A stretch of DNA of 64,000 bases from Monomorium pharaonis (GCF_013373865.1 NC_050469.1:17169046-17233045), one strand, 5' to 3'. Positions 1 through 11,323 are shown, counted from the first letter of the stretch. The notes: a model not told the origin generated them from the sequence alone. Program-made: numbers and translations.

Positions 1-356
1 TTTTTTATAAATTATTATTAAATACTATTAAATATGATTAAATATTATATTTGATAATATATTAAATATTATAAATTATTAAATAGAAATAGAAATTATG
101 TAATAATTACTATTACATAATTACTTATTAAATAATAATATTAGAAGAACCGGAACCGTACCCGGAAAAACCAGAATTTAAATGGTTTTGGGTTTTTGTA
201 TTTGCTGAGAAACTGAAACTGATACCGTAACCGATTTTCAAATCTTTTTATTAAATTGGAAAATTATTAAATAATCGACAGTACTGGCCTAAGTAATGTT
301 TATTAGTAAATGTTCATAACGTTTCGGCCTTAGTTTAGGCCCTTATCAAATGATAG
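1..356. other. AT-rich flank left of BEL element
   Basis: I see no gene. The first 290 bases are very AT-rich with TTA/AATA-type low complexity. Bases 352-356 read GATAG and are the left copy of the target-site duplication of the BEL element that begins at 357. Confidence 0.6.
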
Positions 357-529
357 TGTTTATGATGCTGGATTTTCACTTAGGAGGTGTATGATTAAGA
401 ACACGTGTGCGCTTTACTGTGGTTTATTCGCCATTGATTCTAACTCCCTAGAGGGACGCAAGGGAGGCATGGGCGCTACAAGCGCTAGATCGCATAAAGG
501 CGACACTCGCATAAAGAACGCACTTAACA
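357..529 (-). repeat. 3' LTR of BEL element
   Basis: This 173-bp repeat starts TGTTTATG and ends CTTAACA on the + strand. It matches 6359-6531 at a constant offset of 6002. On the coding (-) strand it is the downstream LTR, so it should carry the polyadenylation function. No internal difference from the other LTR was seen by eye. Confidence 0.93.
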
Positions 530-546
530 TGCCCCCGGCCTTGAAA
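530..546 (-). promoter_or_regulatory. Polypurine tract of BEL element
   Basis: On the - strand the bases just before the 3' LTR read AAGGCCGGGGGCA followed by the LTR's TGTTAAG. A G-rich purine stretch at this place is where plus-strand DNA synthesis is primed. It is interrupted by two C residues. Confidence 0.6.
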
Positions 547-748
547 GATAGGGCTTTCAATCAAATAATTACATCGAGATAGAATAAAATAGGTTAGGTA
601 TAATCTGATGAACAAAATTAGGCCGTTCAACTTAAAGTAAAGAGAGATATGCTTAACTATAGTATTTAAACTAAACAGATTCTATTATAACTTATGATCA
701 ATAAATCAAATTCAGAGACAACAATAGATTGCATGTTGACTTTAAATA

Positions 749-3700
749 TTATTCGTTTGTCGGATCGATGGGAAGAGGACATAATTTTGCAAACGATCAA
801 CGAATTAGGCCATTGTTAGTTATAACGGAAGCGACTCTCGCTATATTATCCTTTCCTGGGTGGAGATCGGATATACGTCCAAGCTTCCAGTTTGCGGGAG
901 GCAGATGGTCATCCTTGATGATAACTAGAGTACCTCTTTTCAGCGGTGGATACGGAACCTTCCATTTAGTTCGCATTTGTAATTCGGATATAAACTCCTT
1001 GGACCATCTCGACCACAATTGCTGTCGCATGTATTGAATTTTCTCCCAGGCTGATAAACGATTTTCAGGTAGATGAAGAAGTGAGGGATCTGCTACCGAT
1101 GTGAGACTGCGACCTATAAGAAAGTGAGCAGGGCTGAGAGGAGTCATGTCATTTGGGTCACTAGACATTGGTGTAAGGGGACGAGAGTTGAGCAAAGATT
1201 CTACTTGAGTTAGTAACGTGTACATTTCTTCGAATGTTAAAATAACGTTGGACGCGACTCTTTTTAGATGACTCTTAGTAGACTTTACGCCGGCTTCCCA
1301 TATGCCACCTTGATGTGGGGAATACGCGGGAATAAAATGCCATGTGATATCCATACTATCGATCAATATACTAAGAGCTTCGGATTCTTCTCGTAAAAAT
1401 TTACCCAACTGGTCGAGCTCATTATGGGCTCCCACAAAAGTTGTACCATTGTCGGAAAAAATATGTAATGGTTTTCCCCTTCTTGCAACAAACCGACGCA
1501 ATGCTGCCAAAAAGGAATCTGTCGTTAAGTCCGTGACTAATTCGAGATGGATAGCCTTTGTAACAAGGCAGATAAATAAACAGATATACGCCTTATTAGT
1601 CTTATAGCCACGCCCCTTTCTATCCTTGAGTATAAATGGGCCCGCGTAATCTACTCCAGCATTTGAAAATGGAGGAGCGGGAGTCACTCTAGTTGCAGGG
1701 AGATGACCCATAATGAATTCAGCGGTTTTCGGCCTTGCCTTGAAACATGATATACATTTGTTTACTACCTTTCGAGCTAGGTTTCTTCCTCTTAATGGCC
1801 AGAATCTTTCTCGTACCGTGTACAGCAACAATTAAAGGCCTCCGTGTAATGATTGTTCATGTTCGAATTCAAAAATCAGACGAGTAAGAGGATGTCCAGA
1901 ATGTAGTAATGCTGGGAACCTTTTATGAATGTCGAAATTAGAGTTTCCAAGTCTCCCTCCTACTCGGAGGATTTGATGCTTATCCAGAAATACGTTTAGA
2001 GAAGAAAGTCTGCCTTTGTTGCAGGGATGACCATCTTGTAACATTGAATATTCAGGAAAGCTCTCCTGCTGAGCTAGTTTTACGAGGTGATATAGCGAGG
2101 CTTCACGTTCGTTTCTGTCGACGTGAATTGTTTTGAAACAATCTCTTTGTTTTATTACTTGCATGAATCTTCTGCAATATGCAAAGACACGGATTAACTT
2201 GTTAAGATTAGAAAACTTGTTGAAGAGATCAATTTCCACCATAAAATTGTTTGCTTTCTTCGACGTTGCAGAATAGAGTACTTGTGTCGCTAAATCACTT
2301 GTTTTTTCGGATTCACTGAGGCACGGCCAATTTGATGAGACTGCCTGCAGAAACTGTGGACCTTGCCACCACATTGTAGTTTCAGCGATTTTATCGGGAC
2401 TAATGCCTCTTGATAAAAGGTCCGCAGGGTTCAATTCTGATGGAACATGACGCCAGTTTTTAATGTTTGTTGTATTCTGAATTAGCGATACTCTATTAGC
2501 CATGAACACTGGAAGTAAACTTGGTTCCATTTTAATCCACCCCAAAACAATGGTCGAATCAGTCCATAGTGTTATGTTGTCAAATTCTATGTTTAATGAG
2601 GATATGGCAATTGATGCAAGCTTAGCAAGTGTGAGAGCTCCACATAACTCCAATCTAGGAATCGTGATTTGCTTTAGTGGAGCTACTTTAGCCTTGGAAC
2701 ATAAAAGCGTTACGTTGACCTTTCCTGAAGAATTTACAGTTCGTATATATAAACAGGCTCCATACGCATCCTTAGAGGAGTCGCAGAATCCATGCAATTG
2801 TATGTTTGTCCACTCTTTGTGTGCTATCCTTCTTGGTATTTGTAAATTGTTTAAGCAATTAAGTTGCTTCTGATACGTTAGCCACTTGGTATTTAATTGA
2901 GAGGGGACTGACTCGTCCCACCCAATTTTTTCTGACCACAACGTTTGAAGCAATGTCTTGGCAATAATGATGCAAGGACTTAACAGGCCCAGAGGATCAA
3001 AAATGGTTGATATTTCTGATAGAATGTGTCTCTTGGTTACCTTTCCAACCTTTGTTTTTACTGAAAAGCCAAGTTTGTCTGAATTAGATCGCCAGATAAG
3101 ACCTAATGTTTTTCGGCAATCATCCTTGATAATTGGTACAACGTCTTGACTCGAATCCTGGTTGAATTGTTTGGTTATTGATGACTCGTTGGAAAGCCAT
3201 TTTCTGAGTGAAAAACATCCTTTACTTAAGATCTCGTTGATTTGACGGGCAAGCGTAGAGGCCTCCTCGACGCTACTTGCTCCTGTGAGGAGGTCATCCA
3301 CATAAAAGTCGTGTAAAATGGCTCTAGCCACGCTAGGCATGGTTTGTTGATACTCACGAGCAAGTTCCACTAGACAACGAATCACCAAGTATGACGCTGA
3401 AGTGGTGCCATAGGTAACAGTGTTAAGTTTGTAAATTGAGAGTGGTTCCTGTGTGGAAAACCTCCAAAAGATTTTTTGTAATGCTCTTTGCTCTGGTGCA
3501 ATCATTACTTGTCTGTACATTTTGTGTATATCGGCTGAGACGACATAGTTGTGTAATCTGAATCGTAGCAAGATGGATATTAGGTCGTCCTGTAAGACTG
3601 GACCAGGAACCTGCAGACTGTTGAGCGACATCCCTGTCGAAGTTCGAGAGGACCCATCAAAAACGACACGTAGTTTTGTACTTGTGCTTTCGGGACGAAG

Positions 3701-5941
3701 AACTGCATGATGAGGCAGGTAATAGGATACATGGTTATCTGATTCCTCGTCCGCTTTCTGCATGTGTCCAAGATCAATGTATTCTTTCATAAACTCTGAA
3801 TAATTTTGTTTCAATTCAGGGTCGTTTTCAAAACGTTTTTCTAATTTGAGAAATCTTCTTTCTGCTATGCCTTTGGAATCCCCTAACGTGTTAACATCTT
3901 CTTTGAATGGGATTGATACGACGAAACGTCCATCGTGGTCACGATACGTGTTCTGCGCGTAGTGAGATTCACAAAACTCCTCCGTCTTTGATACGATTCT
4001 TTCCACAGGAAGCTCCTCCAGCTCCCAAAACCTTTTCAGCTGATCATCCAGACTATTTGCTTTTGTGAAGTAGGCCTTAACGTAATTTGAAGATAATGTT
4101 GTTGCTCCTCCACCTACTATCCAACCAAGACGAGTCTTCTGCAGAATCATTCCGTTTTTGTTAATTGGCATTTGCCCAACGCAAAGTAACTGCCAAAACC
4201 ATTGAGCACCAATTAGTATATCAATTTTCGAGGGTTTATAGAACAATGGGTCAGCTAGCTTCAGGTGGCTTGGTATAGAAAGTTCCCTGGTGTTGATGTA
4301 TGAGGATGGCATAGATTCTTCAATCTCCTTTACTATTAAACACGTTAGTGGAAATTCGAAATTATCGTGGTGAGAAGATATCTTGATGACGCATGAGTAT
4401 TGAACTAGAGTTCCCTTTGAGCTCAAAGTGTCGAATGAATGGTTGACTTGAGTTTTTTCTAGGCCGAGCTCTTCACAAAGTCGCATGGTGATAAAATTCG
4501 CTTGCGATAAAGAATCCAACGCTGCTCTAACTTCCTTTGAATTGTTGTTTCTGATTGCGGTCACTGAGGCTGTAGCCAATACCACATTTGAATAATTATC
4601 ACGACTACTCGAGCACATGGCGATTGATCCTTGGGATGTTGGAGCTTCTACCTTGGTTTGAGCATCACTAGGTTTGCTTACCGACGAAGAGTTTGCCACG
4701 CTTTTCTCAAAATGCAGCAACGTATTGTGTTTTGCGCTGCATTTCTTGCAAGATCCTGCTGTGCAATCCTTGATCATATATCCCTTTCGAAGGCAGTTGA
4801 GACATAGCTTGAAGTTCTTGATTTTCTCTGCTCTTTCTTGAGGAGACAGTGCTAAAAATGTTGAACAATGAGAAACATGATGATCTTCGTTACATAAAGT
4901 ACAGTGTGATTTTTGTGAATGAAATGATTTTGCCTTTGTAGCGTCTCGTTTTTGTTTGTGGCTGGATTCAACGACCTTGCTCTCGTTGTTTTCTACTACA
5001 CTTAACCATTGCGCATGTTGATATAGAAATTCATTGAGTGTTTCTAGTTTGATTTCTTCGTTCTTCGCTTTTTCCTTTTCCCATTCGCGTGCAGTTGCGC
5101 TGTCTAATTTGGTTGATATGAGAAAAACGATTAAAGCGTCCCAATGTTCAGTGGGTTGTCCTAAAAGCTTTAAGGCGCGCAAATTCTTGGTTATGGTATC
5201 GTTTAATACTAACAGTTGTGATGACGATTCAAGATTGATTGACTTAAGGTCGTATATCTGTTTAATATGATTGTGTATCAACTGATTTTTGTTATTATAT
5301 CTATCCGTTAATGCCTTCCAAGCGTTATCATAATTATCCTCGGATAATTGCAAACCCCCAATTACTTCCTTGGCAGCACCGCTAACGGATAATTTTAAGT
5401 ATTGAAACTTTAAAATCTTTGGAATTGTATTGCAGTTATGAATAACGGACTCAAAAATGTCGCGAAAACCTAGCCAATTATTTAAGTTACCATCAAACTT
5501 TGGTAAATCAATGGTCGGTAGCTTTACGCTACGCGGGGCCGCTGGAGGCAATGGATTGTGAATTTGAGGTTCGACATGGTTATTTCCTAACTGCCCTATT
5601 TGTTGAAAGGTTTGAGGCACGCCGCGATTAAGAAGCAATTTTGCCTTTGAAACTATCTCATGAAAGTTATTTTCGAACGATTCGGTAGCTTTAGCATTGT
5701 CTTCCTCGCTTTCACCAGCTTCTAAAATAAGCTGCTGTACTTCATAAAACGCATCTAAAACCTCTTCGACCTTTACTATACGCGAATGTAATTCTGTTTT
5801 AATAGCGTCCGGAACCGGCCTTTGCTCATTGGGATATGCCTCTATTTTATTGTTAATAAAACTCTTAAATGTAGTCACGCGCGTTTTCAACGAACCTCTC
5901 TTTCTATTCAATGCGTCCATGGCACTAAAATGGTATAACAA
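749..5941 (-). pseudogene. BEL/Pao gag-pol polyprotein with two in-frame stops
   Basis: One - strand frame of 1731 codons runs from an ATG at 5941 (a second ATG at 5920 is an equally likely start) to a stop at 749-751. In order it carries a BEL-type Gag region (about residues 140-330), cysteine knuckles near residues 347 and 377, a retropepsin-like protease region around residue 476, reverse transcriptase with YVDD at residues 880-883, an RNase H-like domain, and an integrase with H2C2 zinc site and a complete D-D-E set (VDYAGPF, FSDNGT, GIWEAG), plus the C-terminal domain. Breaks: a TAA at 1832-1834 between the halves of the integrase zinc domain and a TGA at 797-799, 16 codons before the end. 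The protease reads DSL where the family has DSG/DTG, and the second knuckle has Tyr in place of its His. The copy is therefore probably inactive in trans. Confidence 0.93.
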
Positions 5942-6332
5942 TGGAAAAGAAAATGTTTACTTAACTTTCGTTTGAAGGTTAGGTTGCTGATCGAAGTCGT
6001 CGATTCGTCTGTGTTCCGATTATTTTCGTCGACTGAAATCGAGTCTCGTGTTGCCTTCTTGTATCGGCTGATTTTCGTTGCTACGTCTCACGCCCTTGTG
6101 CGTATGTGATGCAATGCGTCTCTGTGACGCCTAGATAATGTTTGTCTGTCGATGCTTTCTATGAGAAGTCTCTCGAATATACTATGTGCATGGTAACACA
6201 CCACGAAGGCCTTGCGAATGGTGACGCTCACACTGTGTTCACGAATTTGATATTGCGATTTTCGTTACTCAGCGCTAATTTCCGCACGATCCTTTGCCTT
6301 CGTGCTGCTTACTGAGTCGATTCTCACTTCTA

Positions 6333-6352
6333 GAATCCGGCTCGAAGGACCA
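6333..6352 (-). promoter_or_regulatory. Primer binding site, tRNA-Tyr-like
   Basis: The + strand GAATCCGGCTCGAAGGACCA reads like the 3' end (T-arm, acceptor and CCA) of an animal tRNA-Tyr, whose gene starts CCTTCGA. The reverse complement on the element's sense strand would therefore bind that primer. It lies 6 bases inside the 5' LTR, the normal place for minus-strand priming. The tRNA identity comes from remembered tRNA-Tyr structure and was not searched. Confidence 0.8.
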
Positions 6353-6358
6353 ATTTTA

Positions 6359-6531
6359 TGTTTATGATGCTGGATTTTCACTTAGGAGGTGTATGATTAA
6401 GAACACGTGTGCGCTTTACTGTGGTTTATTCGCCATTGATTCTAACTCCCTAGAGGGACGCAAGGGAGGCATGGGCGCTACAAGCGCTAGATCGCATAAA
6501 GGCGACACTCGCATAAAGAACGCACTTAACA
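6359..6531 (-). repeat. 5' LTR of BEL element
   Basis: This is the second copy of the 173-bp TG...CA repeat and is upstream in the sense of the - strand polyprotein. It is expected to hold the promoter. The GATAG that follows at 6532-6536 duplicates 352-356. Confidence 0.93.
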
Positions 6532-6536
6532 GATAG

Positions 6537-7240
6537 TCTATAAACAAAATACATAAATTTAATAATATACTAACATTAAACAAGAACGGATGTGACACAA
6601 GTCATTCACAGAAGTTTAAATGTGTAAAATCTACAAGTATACAATTACCTTGAATTGGAAACGCAGCTAAACTTTAATCATGTACATGCACCGAAGATTT
6701 TCCCAAAGAAACCAGCATGTGGTAGACTATAATAGAGTCACTAATTAGAAAATTAATTGCATTGACATACGATAGAGCAGTTGAGACTTACATTTAATAT
6801 GAGAATTTTCAATTGCATTGACTGTTATAACTAAATGCATCACGTTTCATGATGAGTTTGTCAAATTTTTTATATTGAAACATAATTAATAACGATAAAA
6901 AGAGTCTGCACACCTTATCTTGTTAAACGTGTCAAAGCGACTGACCGTTCAAACATACGAAATCAACAAATGTTTGTAACAGAAATTTTCAATGCTATGA
7001 CCGCTAGTCATTATACGAATCTGTTGTCAAGCTCACATCGAAACAAAGATTAAAAAGTCAAAGACAATAAACATATTAAACAGTACTTACGTGTCAATTG
7101 TTAGAGGAAGAAAAAAAATATATATATAAAGTTAAGAATTCAGTTAAAATGTAAAGGGGAAGGAGAAAAAATGTAAAAAAAAGTAAAAAAATAAATAAAT
7201 AAATAAGTAAATAAATTAATTAAACTAAAACTAAGTAAGG
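6537..7240. other. AT-rich gap, no gene seen
   Basis: I see no convincing gene between the BEL element and the Penelope-like element. The end of the stretch (about 7120-7230) is A-rich low complexity made of AAATA-type units, which may be the tail region of the Penelope-like element. Confidence 0.5.
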
Positions 7241-7273
7241 TTTATAATTTTGTCATAAAGGCAATTCAAATTC

Positions 7274-7557
7274 TCAGTCTCTTTCTGTAAGTTTATCGCT
7301 GTTTTGCTTTTTAATAAATATCATCTCAGCTATCTCACGTTTACTCAAATGTTTCTCATTGTGTAAGATCTTCGGCGACGTCCGGTCAAAGTCGTGGTTA
7401 AAATCTAAACGATGTCGACTTACAACAGATAAATTGCTTTCATGTTTCTTAATATCATGACGATGTTCATTGATTCGTGTTATTAAATGACGTTTTGTTT
7501 GGCCGATATAGCAAGCATCACAATTATTGCAATTTATTTTATATACTACTTCTGTTT
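7274..7557 (-). pseudogene. PLE1 GIY-YIG endonuclease domain
   Basis: One base out of frame from the RT, the - strand reads VYKINCNNCDACYIGQTKRH followed by LITRINEHRHDI and ends with a TGA at 7274-7276. CYIGQT with the downstream Arg and the INEHR stretch fit the Penelope subgroup of GIY-YIG nucleases, which carry a CX2-5C pair just before the YIG motif. The domain would nick target DNA for target-primed reverse transcription. The frameshift lies near an A8 run at about 7555-7562. Confidence 0.85.
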
Positions 7558-7568
7558 TTTTTATGTGT

Positions 7569-8663
7569 CTAATTTATCTTTGCCTTTTTTATTATTGAGT
7601 TTCGTTTGTTCATAATTGTATAAATGACTTTTAAGCCACACTTATGATACGCAGTTTGAATATTGTAATTAATGTCTTTTATGTATGGAAGAACTACGCA
7701 ATGTCGTGGGTCGAAAGTATTAAGCGACACTTCTTTACTTCTAGTTGAAAATTTTAAATCCCTCAGTCTTCTATTAATATGTTTTGTTATAAACTCTAAC
7801 GGATAGCTATTATTAATTAATATACTTTTGACACTATGCAAGTTTGCAGAATGAAAAGAATCGTCAGACAAAAGAATGGCTCGATCCACTAAATTTTTAA
7901 TGGTGTTGATTTTATGTTTTACCGGATGATTAGAGAGATAATTTATGTATCGTCCGGAATAGGTAGGTTTCTTATACCAATTAGTAATTAATTTTCCATT
8001 CTTTCTAATTATGTTAACATTAAAAAAAGTGAGAGATTTATCACTTTCGAGCTCATGCGTAAATTTTAGGCGTTGGTGGTAATTATTGAAAACGGATAAA
8101 ATTTCATCGATTTTACCATTCGGGACTATCGCAACAATATCATCGACGTATCTATAATATAACGGTATTGTAAATAGTTCTTTAGGGATGTTTGTGTATA
8201 ATGCTGTGACATCCAAAGAAATTAAAAATTCATCGTCATTAATAGATTTGTTTCTAATAATATTTGAAAAAGACCAATCACTTTTAATGTGTGAATTAGG
8301 TTTTTTTATTGTTTTGTGTAGTATGTCATGTATGAAGCTAACCAAGTTATATACTGGACTGCCAACGGAAAACACTATTATACGTAGTGGGTAACCACTT
8401 TTATGAATTTTTGGCAGCTCGTAACATTTTGGAAGATTGCCGTTAGTGCACTGTAGGCGTTTGTATATGTGCTCCTCAATAAGATCCGCATCTTTCCAAG
8501 ATTTAACGAGTGTGTTTACCTTTGTTGTGAGCGTTTTTAGGGGGTCTTTCTTTAAAGGTTTGTAAGTCGATTCGTCATTTAATGTATTCGTCATTTTTTC
8601 ATTATAATCGTCTAAATCCATAATCACTGTTACTTGTTCTTTGTCAGCCTTGGTGACAAACAA
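7569..8663 (-). pseudogene. PLE1 reverse transcriptase with internal deletion
   Basis: This open frame of 364 codons includes Penelope RT landmarks: LPKCYELPKIHKSGYPLR, the first catalytic aspartate in SLDVTALYTNIP, and the second pair in YYRYVDD. Only about a dozen residues separate these last two motifs. In Penelope RTs about a hundred lie there, including the GTPMGSPLS motif that the second element in this window keeps. The missing part of the palm was removed in frame, so the enzyme cannot be functional although the frame is open. The thumb-like region and the Cys-Gly linker to the endonuclease follow. Confidence 0.88.
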
Positions 8664-8673
8664 ATCCTTATTT

Positions 8674-9251
8674 TCATGTAAATTTTTTGCAAGTTTTTAA
8701 ACTTTTAATCAAGTGTTTATCTATTGTGCTAAGATGTTTTGGGGTGCTAAGGAGTCGTTGAAGTGCAGTAGTGATAGTGCCTCTAATATTTTCGGCAGAT
8801 TTTTTAGGTACTTTAAAGACGTTTGTTTCTACACTTTTCAGCGTCTCAAGCACGATGTTTTCTCTGTCTTTTTTATTAGTTTGATTCAACGGTAAAGCAA
8901 ATTGGTCACCAAGACTTAGAAAGTCCATAACAGTACGTGGAATCTCTTTTTGGCTAATGTTGACAACCCATTTGGAATTGTCGCAATTTTGAAGAGTTCT
9001 CAAGGCGTTATTTTGTTTTTTGACACACACACACACATACACACACACACACACACACAATTATTAAATTTCTTAATCAGTGTAATTTTTTGTGTGTGAT
9101 TAAAGTAGTGTAATTTTCTTGTATTCATAGAATAAAATTTCTTTAATGTGTTTTCAGGAATTAGATTCGATAAACGATTTTCAATTTTTGATATTTTTAA
9201 CCGTAAATACGTTAAATTACTATTTAAATCTTTAATTTCTAAATTTAACAT
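8674..9251 (-). pseudogene. PLE1 N-terminal coding segment
   Basis: Two overlapping - strand frames (9000-9251 and 8674-9060) together look like the region before the RT in Penelope-like proteins: a charged, helix-rich segment with a VPRTVxxLLSLG-like stretch (here IPRTVMDFLSLGDQFALP). They are separated by a CA/GT microsatellite (9024-9060) that translates as a run of Cys-Val, so the repeat has grown inside the coding region. The second frame ends at 8674 and the RT frame continues one base out of register. Confidence 0.75.
9024..9060. repeat. (CA)n microsatellite
   Basis: A CA run of about 37 bases with one T interruption lies inside the coding part of Penelope-like element 1. Confidence 0.95.
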
Positions 9252-9260
9252 TCTACCTTA

Positions 9261-10204
9261 AAAATGTCTCTTGTAGTGCTTAAACTTCTGTATAACATGT
9301 GTTGTAATTAATGTTAAGCTTAGCGTTCATTAGATCTTTTTATTAAACCGTAACTGTAACCAAACATTAATTTCATTCGGTCCGGGTTCCTGATCAAAGT
9401 ATTTAGTACGTTAAAAATGAAACAAACGTTTAAAAATAAAAGTTATTTATGTAACTTTTTAAACAAATTTCGATCAAGTAATCAATAAATGTGTAATACA
9501 CAAAGCGTGCACTATGTATGAAAATGTCGTTTACACGTTTTCAAGTAATTTAACTAAAATTGCTCAGAGGGCCAAAAAAAATAAAGATGTCATTAGTGGA
9601 ATTTTCAAGAGATAAAATTTGTATAAAATGTAAAATATACACACATAATTAATATTCATATTAAATTGACTTTAAAAAAATTGATTGCGCCGCTTCTATG
9701 GAAATAATTACGAAGAAAACAGAAATAACATTTTTCTGTGTGGTTCTTTATTTATGCAAAAAATAAATAAATAAAAGGTTCATTGTAACTTGTTCTAGCC
9801 TGTAACTAAACTAATAAAGTTAAGAAAAAATATAACTATTGAAAATAGGATTAGAGTGTGAAAAACTATAATTAATATTATATGAAAAGTAATTTGTTAA
9901 AATCAATTTTGCAAAAAATTTTTATAAACAAATTGTAAATTAACTGTACGAACTAATTACGCTAATCGGAAAAAATAACGAAAGAAATATTATACGTATA
10001 TAACATTTTTTGTGTCGTTCTTTGATTATGCAAAAAATAAATGTTTATAACAATTTGTTAAAAAATTGTTAAAGCTTGAAAAATCCACAAAATAATAAAA
10101 TTGTTACAAAATTATTTAATTTATTTTAATTAAATTTTTAAAATTACATATTAATGGTGTATATAAAAAATAATAAATATAATTTGTTAATATTTTAAAT
10201 TTTC
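9261..10204. other. AT-rich stretch, no gene seen
   Basis: This is low-complexity AT-rich sequence with several AAAAATAAATAAA-like stretches. I see no coding signal or clear repeat boundary. Confidence 0.5.
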
Positions 10205-10646
10205 TAACAAGTAAGTAAAAAAGGTGCCGGTCTCAAACATAATATATTTGCATTACGCGAGCGAGCAAGACAGCAAGGGAGGCGAGTGAGATGAGAATAG
10301 CAACATGCAAAGAAGCTCGATCCGATTCTCGGGCGTCAACATGCTGTTATTCTTCTCATCTCGCTCATTTCGATTACTGTCTCATTCGTTTTCGTTGATC
10401 TCTCGCTCGCTCTTTTTACTATTTTGCTCGTTTTTATTGATCTCATTCGCTCTTGTATCTTCTCGCTCGCACACATTAAGAAAATTCAATAAATCTGTTA
10501 CCGACATTTCGTCCACATAGCATGGCACACAATCAGCATTGCACGCATGTATGTCACCACGTGGCCTTATTTTTGTTTGAGAGGAAGTGGAAAAATCTAT
10601 GTGCGGGCCATCTTGACGAAACCTTATAGTTGCGACCGCCAAGAGG
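10205..10646 (-). other. GC-richer unclassified segment with open frame
   Basis: Composition changes sharply at about 10,205. A - strand open frame crosses 10,382-10,646 and contains a Cys cluster (IHACNADCVPCYVDE). The 8-bp-TSD element at 10,655 is inserted in it: removing that element and one TSD copy joins GAGGCCAAAGAC to ACGCGGATGCCC at 11,324 and leaves the frame open. I do not recognise the protein; it may belong to the repeat that continues at 11,324-11,760. Confidence 0.4.
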
Positions 10647-10679
10647 CCAAAGACGGGAGCGTCCCAGATGCGTACAGTA

Positions 10680-11075
10680 ATAAACGGACACAGCAGAATG
10701 AGTGAAACGGACACAGTAACAAACGGATACAGTACGAAACGGGCACAGTAACAAACGGACACAGTGTGAAACGGACACAATGTGAAACGGACATACCGTC
10801 GTGGCAATCGGATACAGTAACAAACGGACACATTACGAAACGGACGAGAGCGTCCCAGATGCGCACAGTAATAAACGGACACAGCAGGCTGAGTGAAACG
10901 GACACAGTAACAAACGGACACAGACCAAACGGACACAGTAACAAATGCGCACAAACCAAATGCGCACGGACAAAATGCGCACGGACCAAATGCGCACGGA
11001 CCAAATGCGCACGGACCAAATGCGCACGCACCAAATGCGCACGGACCAAATGTGCATAGACCAAACAGATACAGT
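10680..11075. repeat. Internal minisatellite of short GGACACAGTAACAAAC-type units
   Basis: Degenerate copies of a 15-17-base unit derived from the element's own subterminal sequence fill 10,680-10,945. Nearly identical copies of a 12-13-base unit (CGGACCAAATGCGCA) follow to about 11,065. Open frames crossing this block in several registers are products of the repeat and not genes. Confidence 0.85.
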
Positions 11076-11170
11076 AACCAACTAAGACTTACCACATGGG
11101 TTGCGACTTCTCAGGGCACCCCTACCGACGGGGCGGGTGCGGGAGAGGGGGCGAAGCTCCGCTTGCCCCT

Positions 11171-11172
<2 letters not shown>

Positions 11173-11213
<41 letters not shown>
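11173..11213. repeat. (GT)n microsatellite
   Basis: About 20 GT dinucleotides inside the 8-bp-TSD element. It is flanked by a duplicated CCACATGGGTT(T)GCGACT motif (about 11,091 and 11,229). Confidence 0.95.
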
Positions 11214-11216
<3 letters not shown>

Positions 11217-11323
11217 GCATTCTTTGCACCACATGGGTTTGCGACTGTGTCCGTTTTGCACTGTGTCTGTTTCGTACTGTGTCCGTTTATTATTGTGCGC
11301 ATCTAGGACTCACTCCCAAAGAC

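Larger units (their letters stand above)
357..6531 (-). mobile_element. Full-length BEL/Pao LTR retrotransposon
   Basis: The element is bounded by two identical-looking 173-bp direct repeats (357-529 and 6359-6531) that begin TG and end CA, as LTRs do. The 5 bases on both outer sides are GATAG (352-356 and 6532-6536), a clean target-site duplication. Inside, on the - strand, are a tRNA-type primer binding site next to the right LTR, one long gag-pol frame and a G-rich purine tract next to the left LTR. The family assignment rests on the polyprotein: a BEL-type Gag, the Pao-type RNase H/peptidase A17 region and an integrase in BEL order. The matching LTRs suggest a fairly recent insertion, yet the coding frame has two stops, so this copy is not autonomous. 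Confidence 0.95.
7241..9260 (-). mobile_element. Penelope-like element 1, decayed
   Basis: On the - strand this region encodes, in order, an N-terminal segment, a Penelope-type reverse transcriptase and a GIY-YIG endonuclease. That RT plus GIY-YIG order is diagnostic for canonical Penelope-like elements. The frame is broken at least three times (microsatellite at 9024-9060, A-run near 8680, A-run near 7565), and the RT core has lost a block. I could not find its termini or a target-site duplication. Confidence 0.88.
10655..11315. mobile_element. Non-autonomous TIR element, 8-bp TSD (hAT-like), 661 bp
   Basis: Left end GGGAGCGTCCCAGATGCG and right end ATCTAGGACTCACTC form imperfect terminal inverted repeats of about 25 bp, followed inward by inverted ACAGTAATAAACGGACAC. 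The flanking octamer CCAAAGAC occurs at 10,647-10,654 and again at 11,316-11,323. An 8-bp duplication is typical of hAT (or P) transposases. The interior has no gene: it is an array of AAACGGACACAGTA-type units, about nine 12-13-bp ACCAAATGCGCACGG units (about 10,945-11,065) and a (GT)n tract. A 139-bp relative lies at 35,304-35,442. Confidence 0.88.

Noticed and set aside
1344..1607. + strand frames inside the BEL element (also 2502-2873, 2958-3149, 5034-5270)
   Set aside because: They are antisense to the clear - strand polyprotein.
10680..11075. Possible CRISPR-like array
   Set aside because: Units are contiguous with no unique spacers, and the context is an insect transposon.
10382..11095. 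Six overlapping frames of about 80-237 codons with CAFGPCAFGP or VRAHLVRAHL repeats
   Set aside because: All are produced by the short tandem units of the 8-bp-TSD element; every frame is open because the unit lacks stops.
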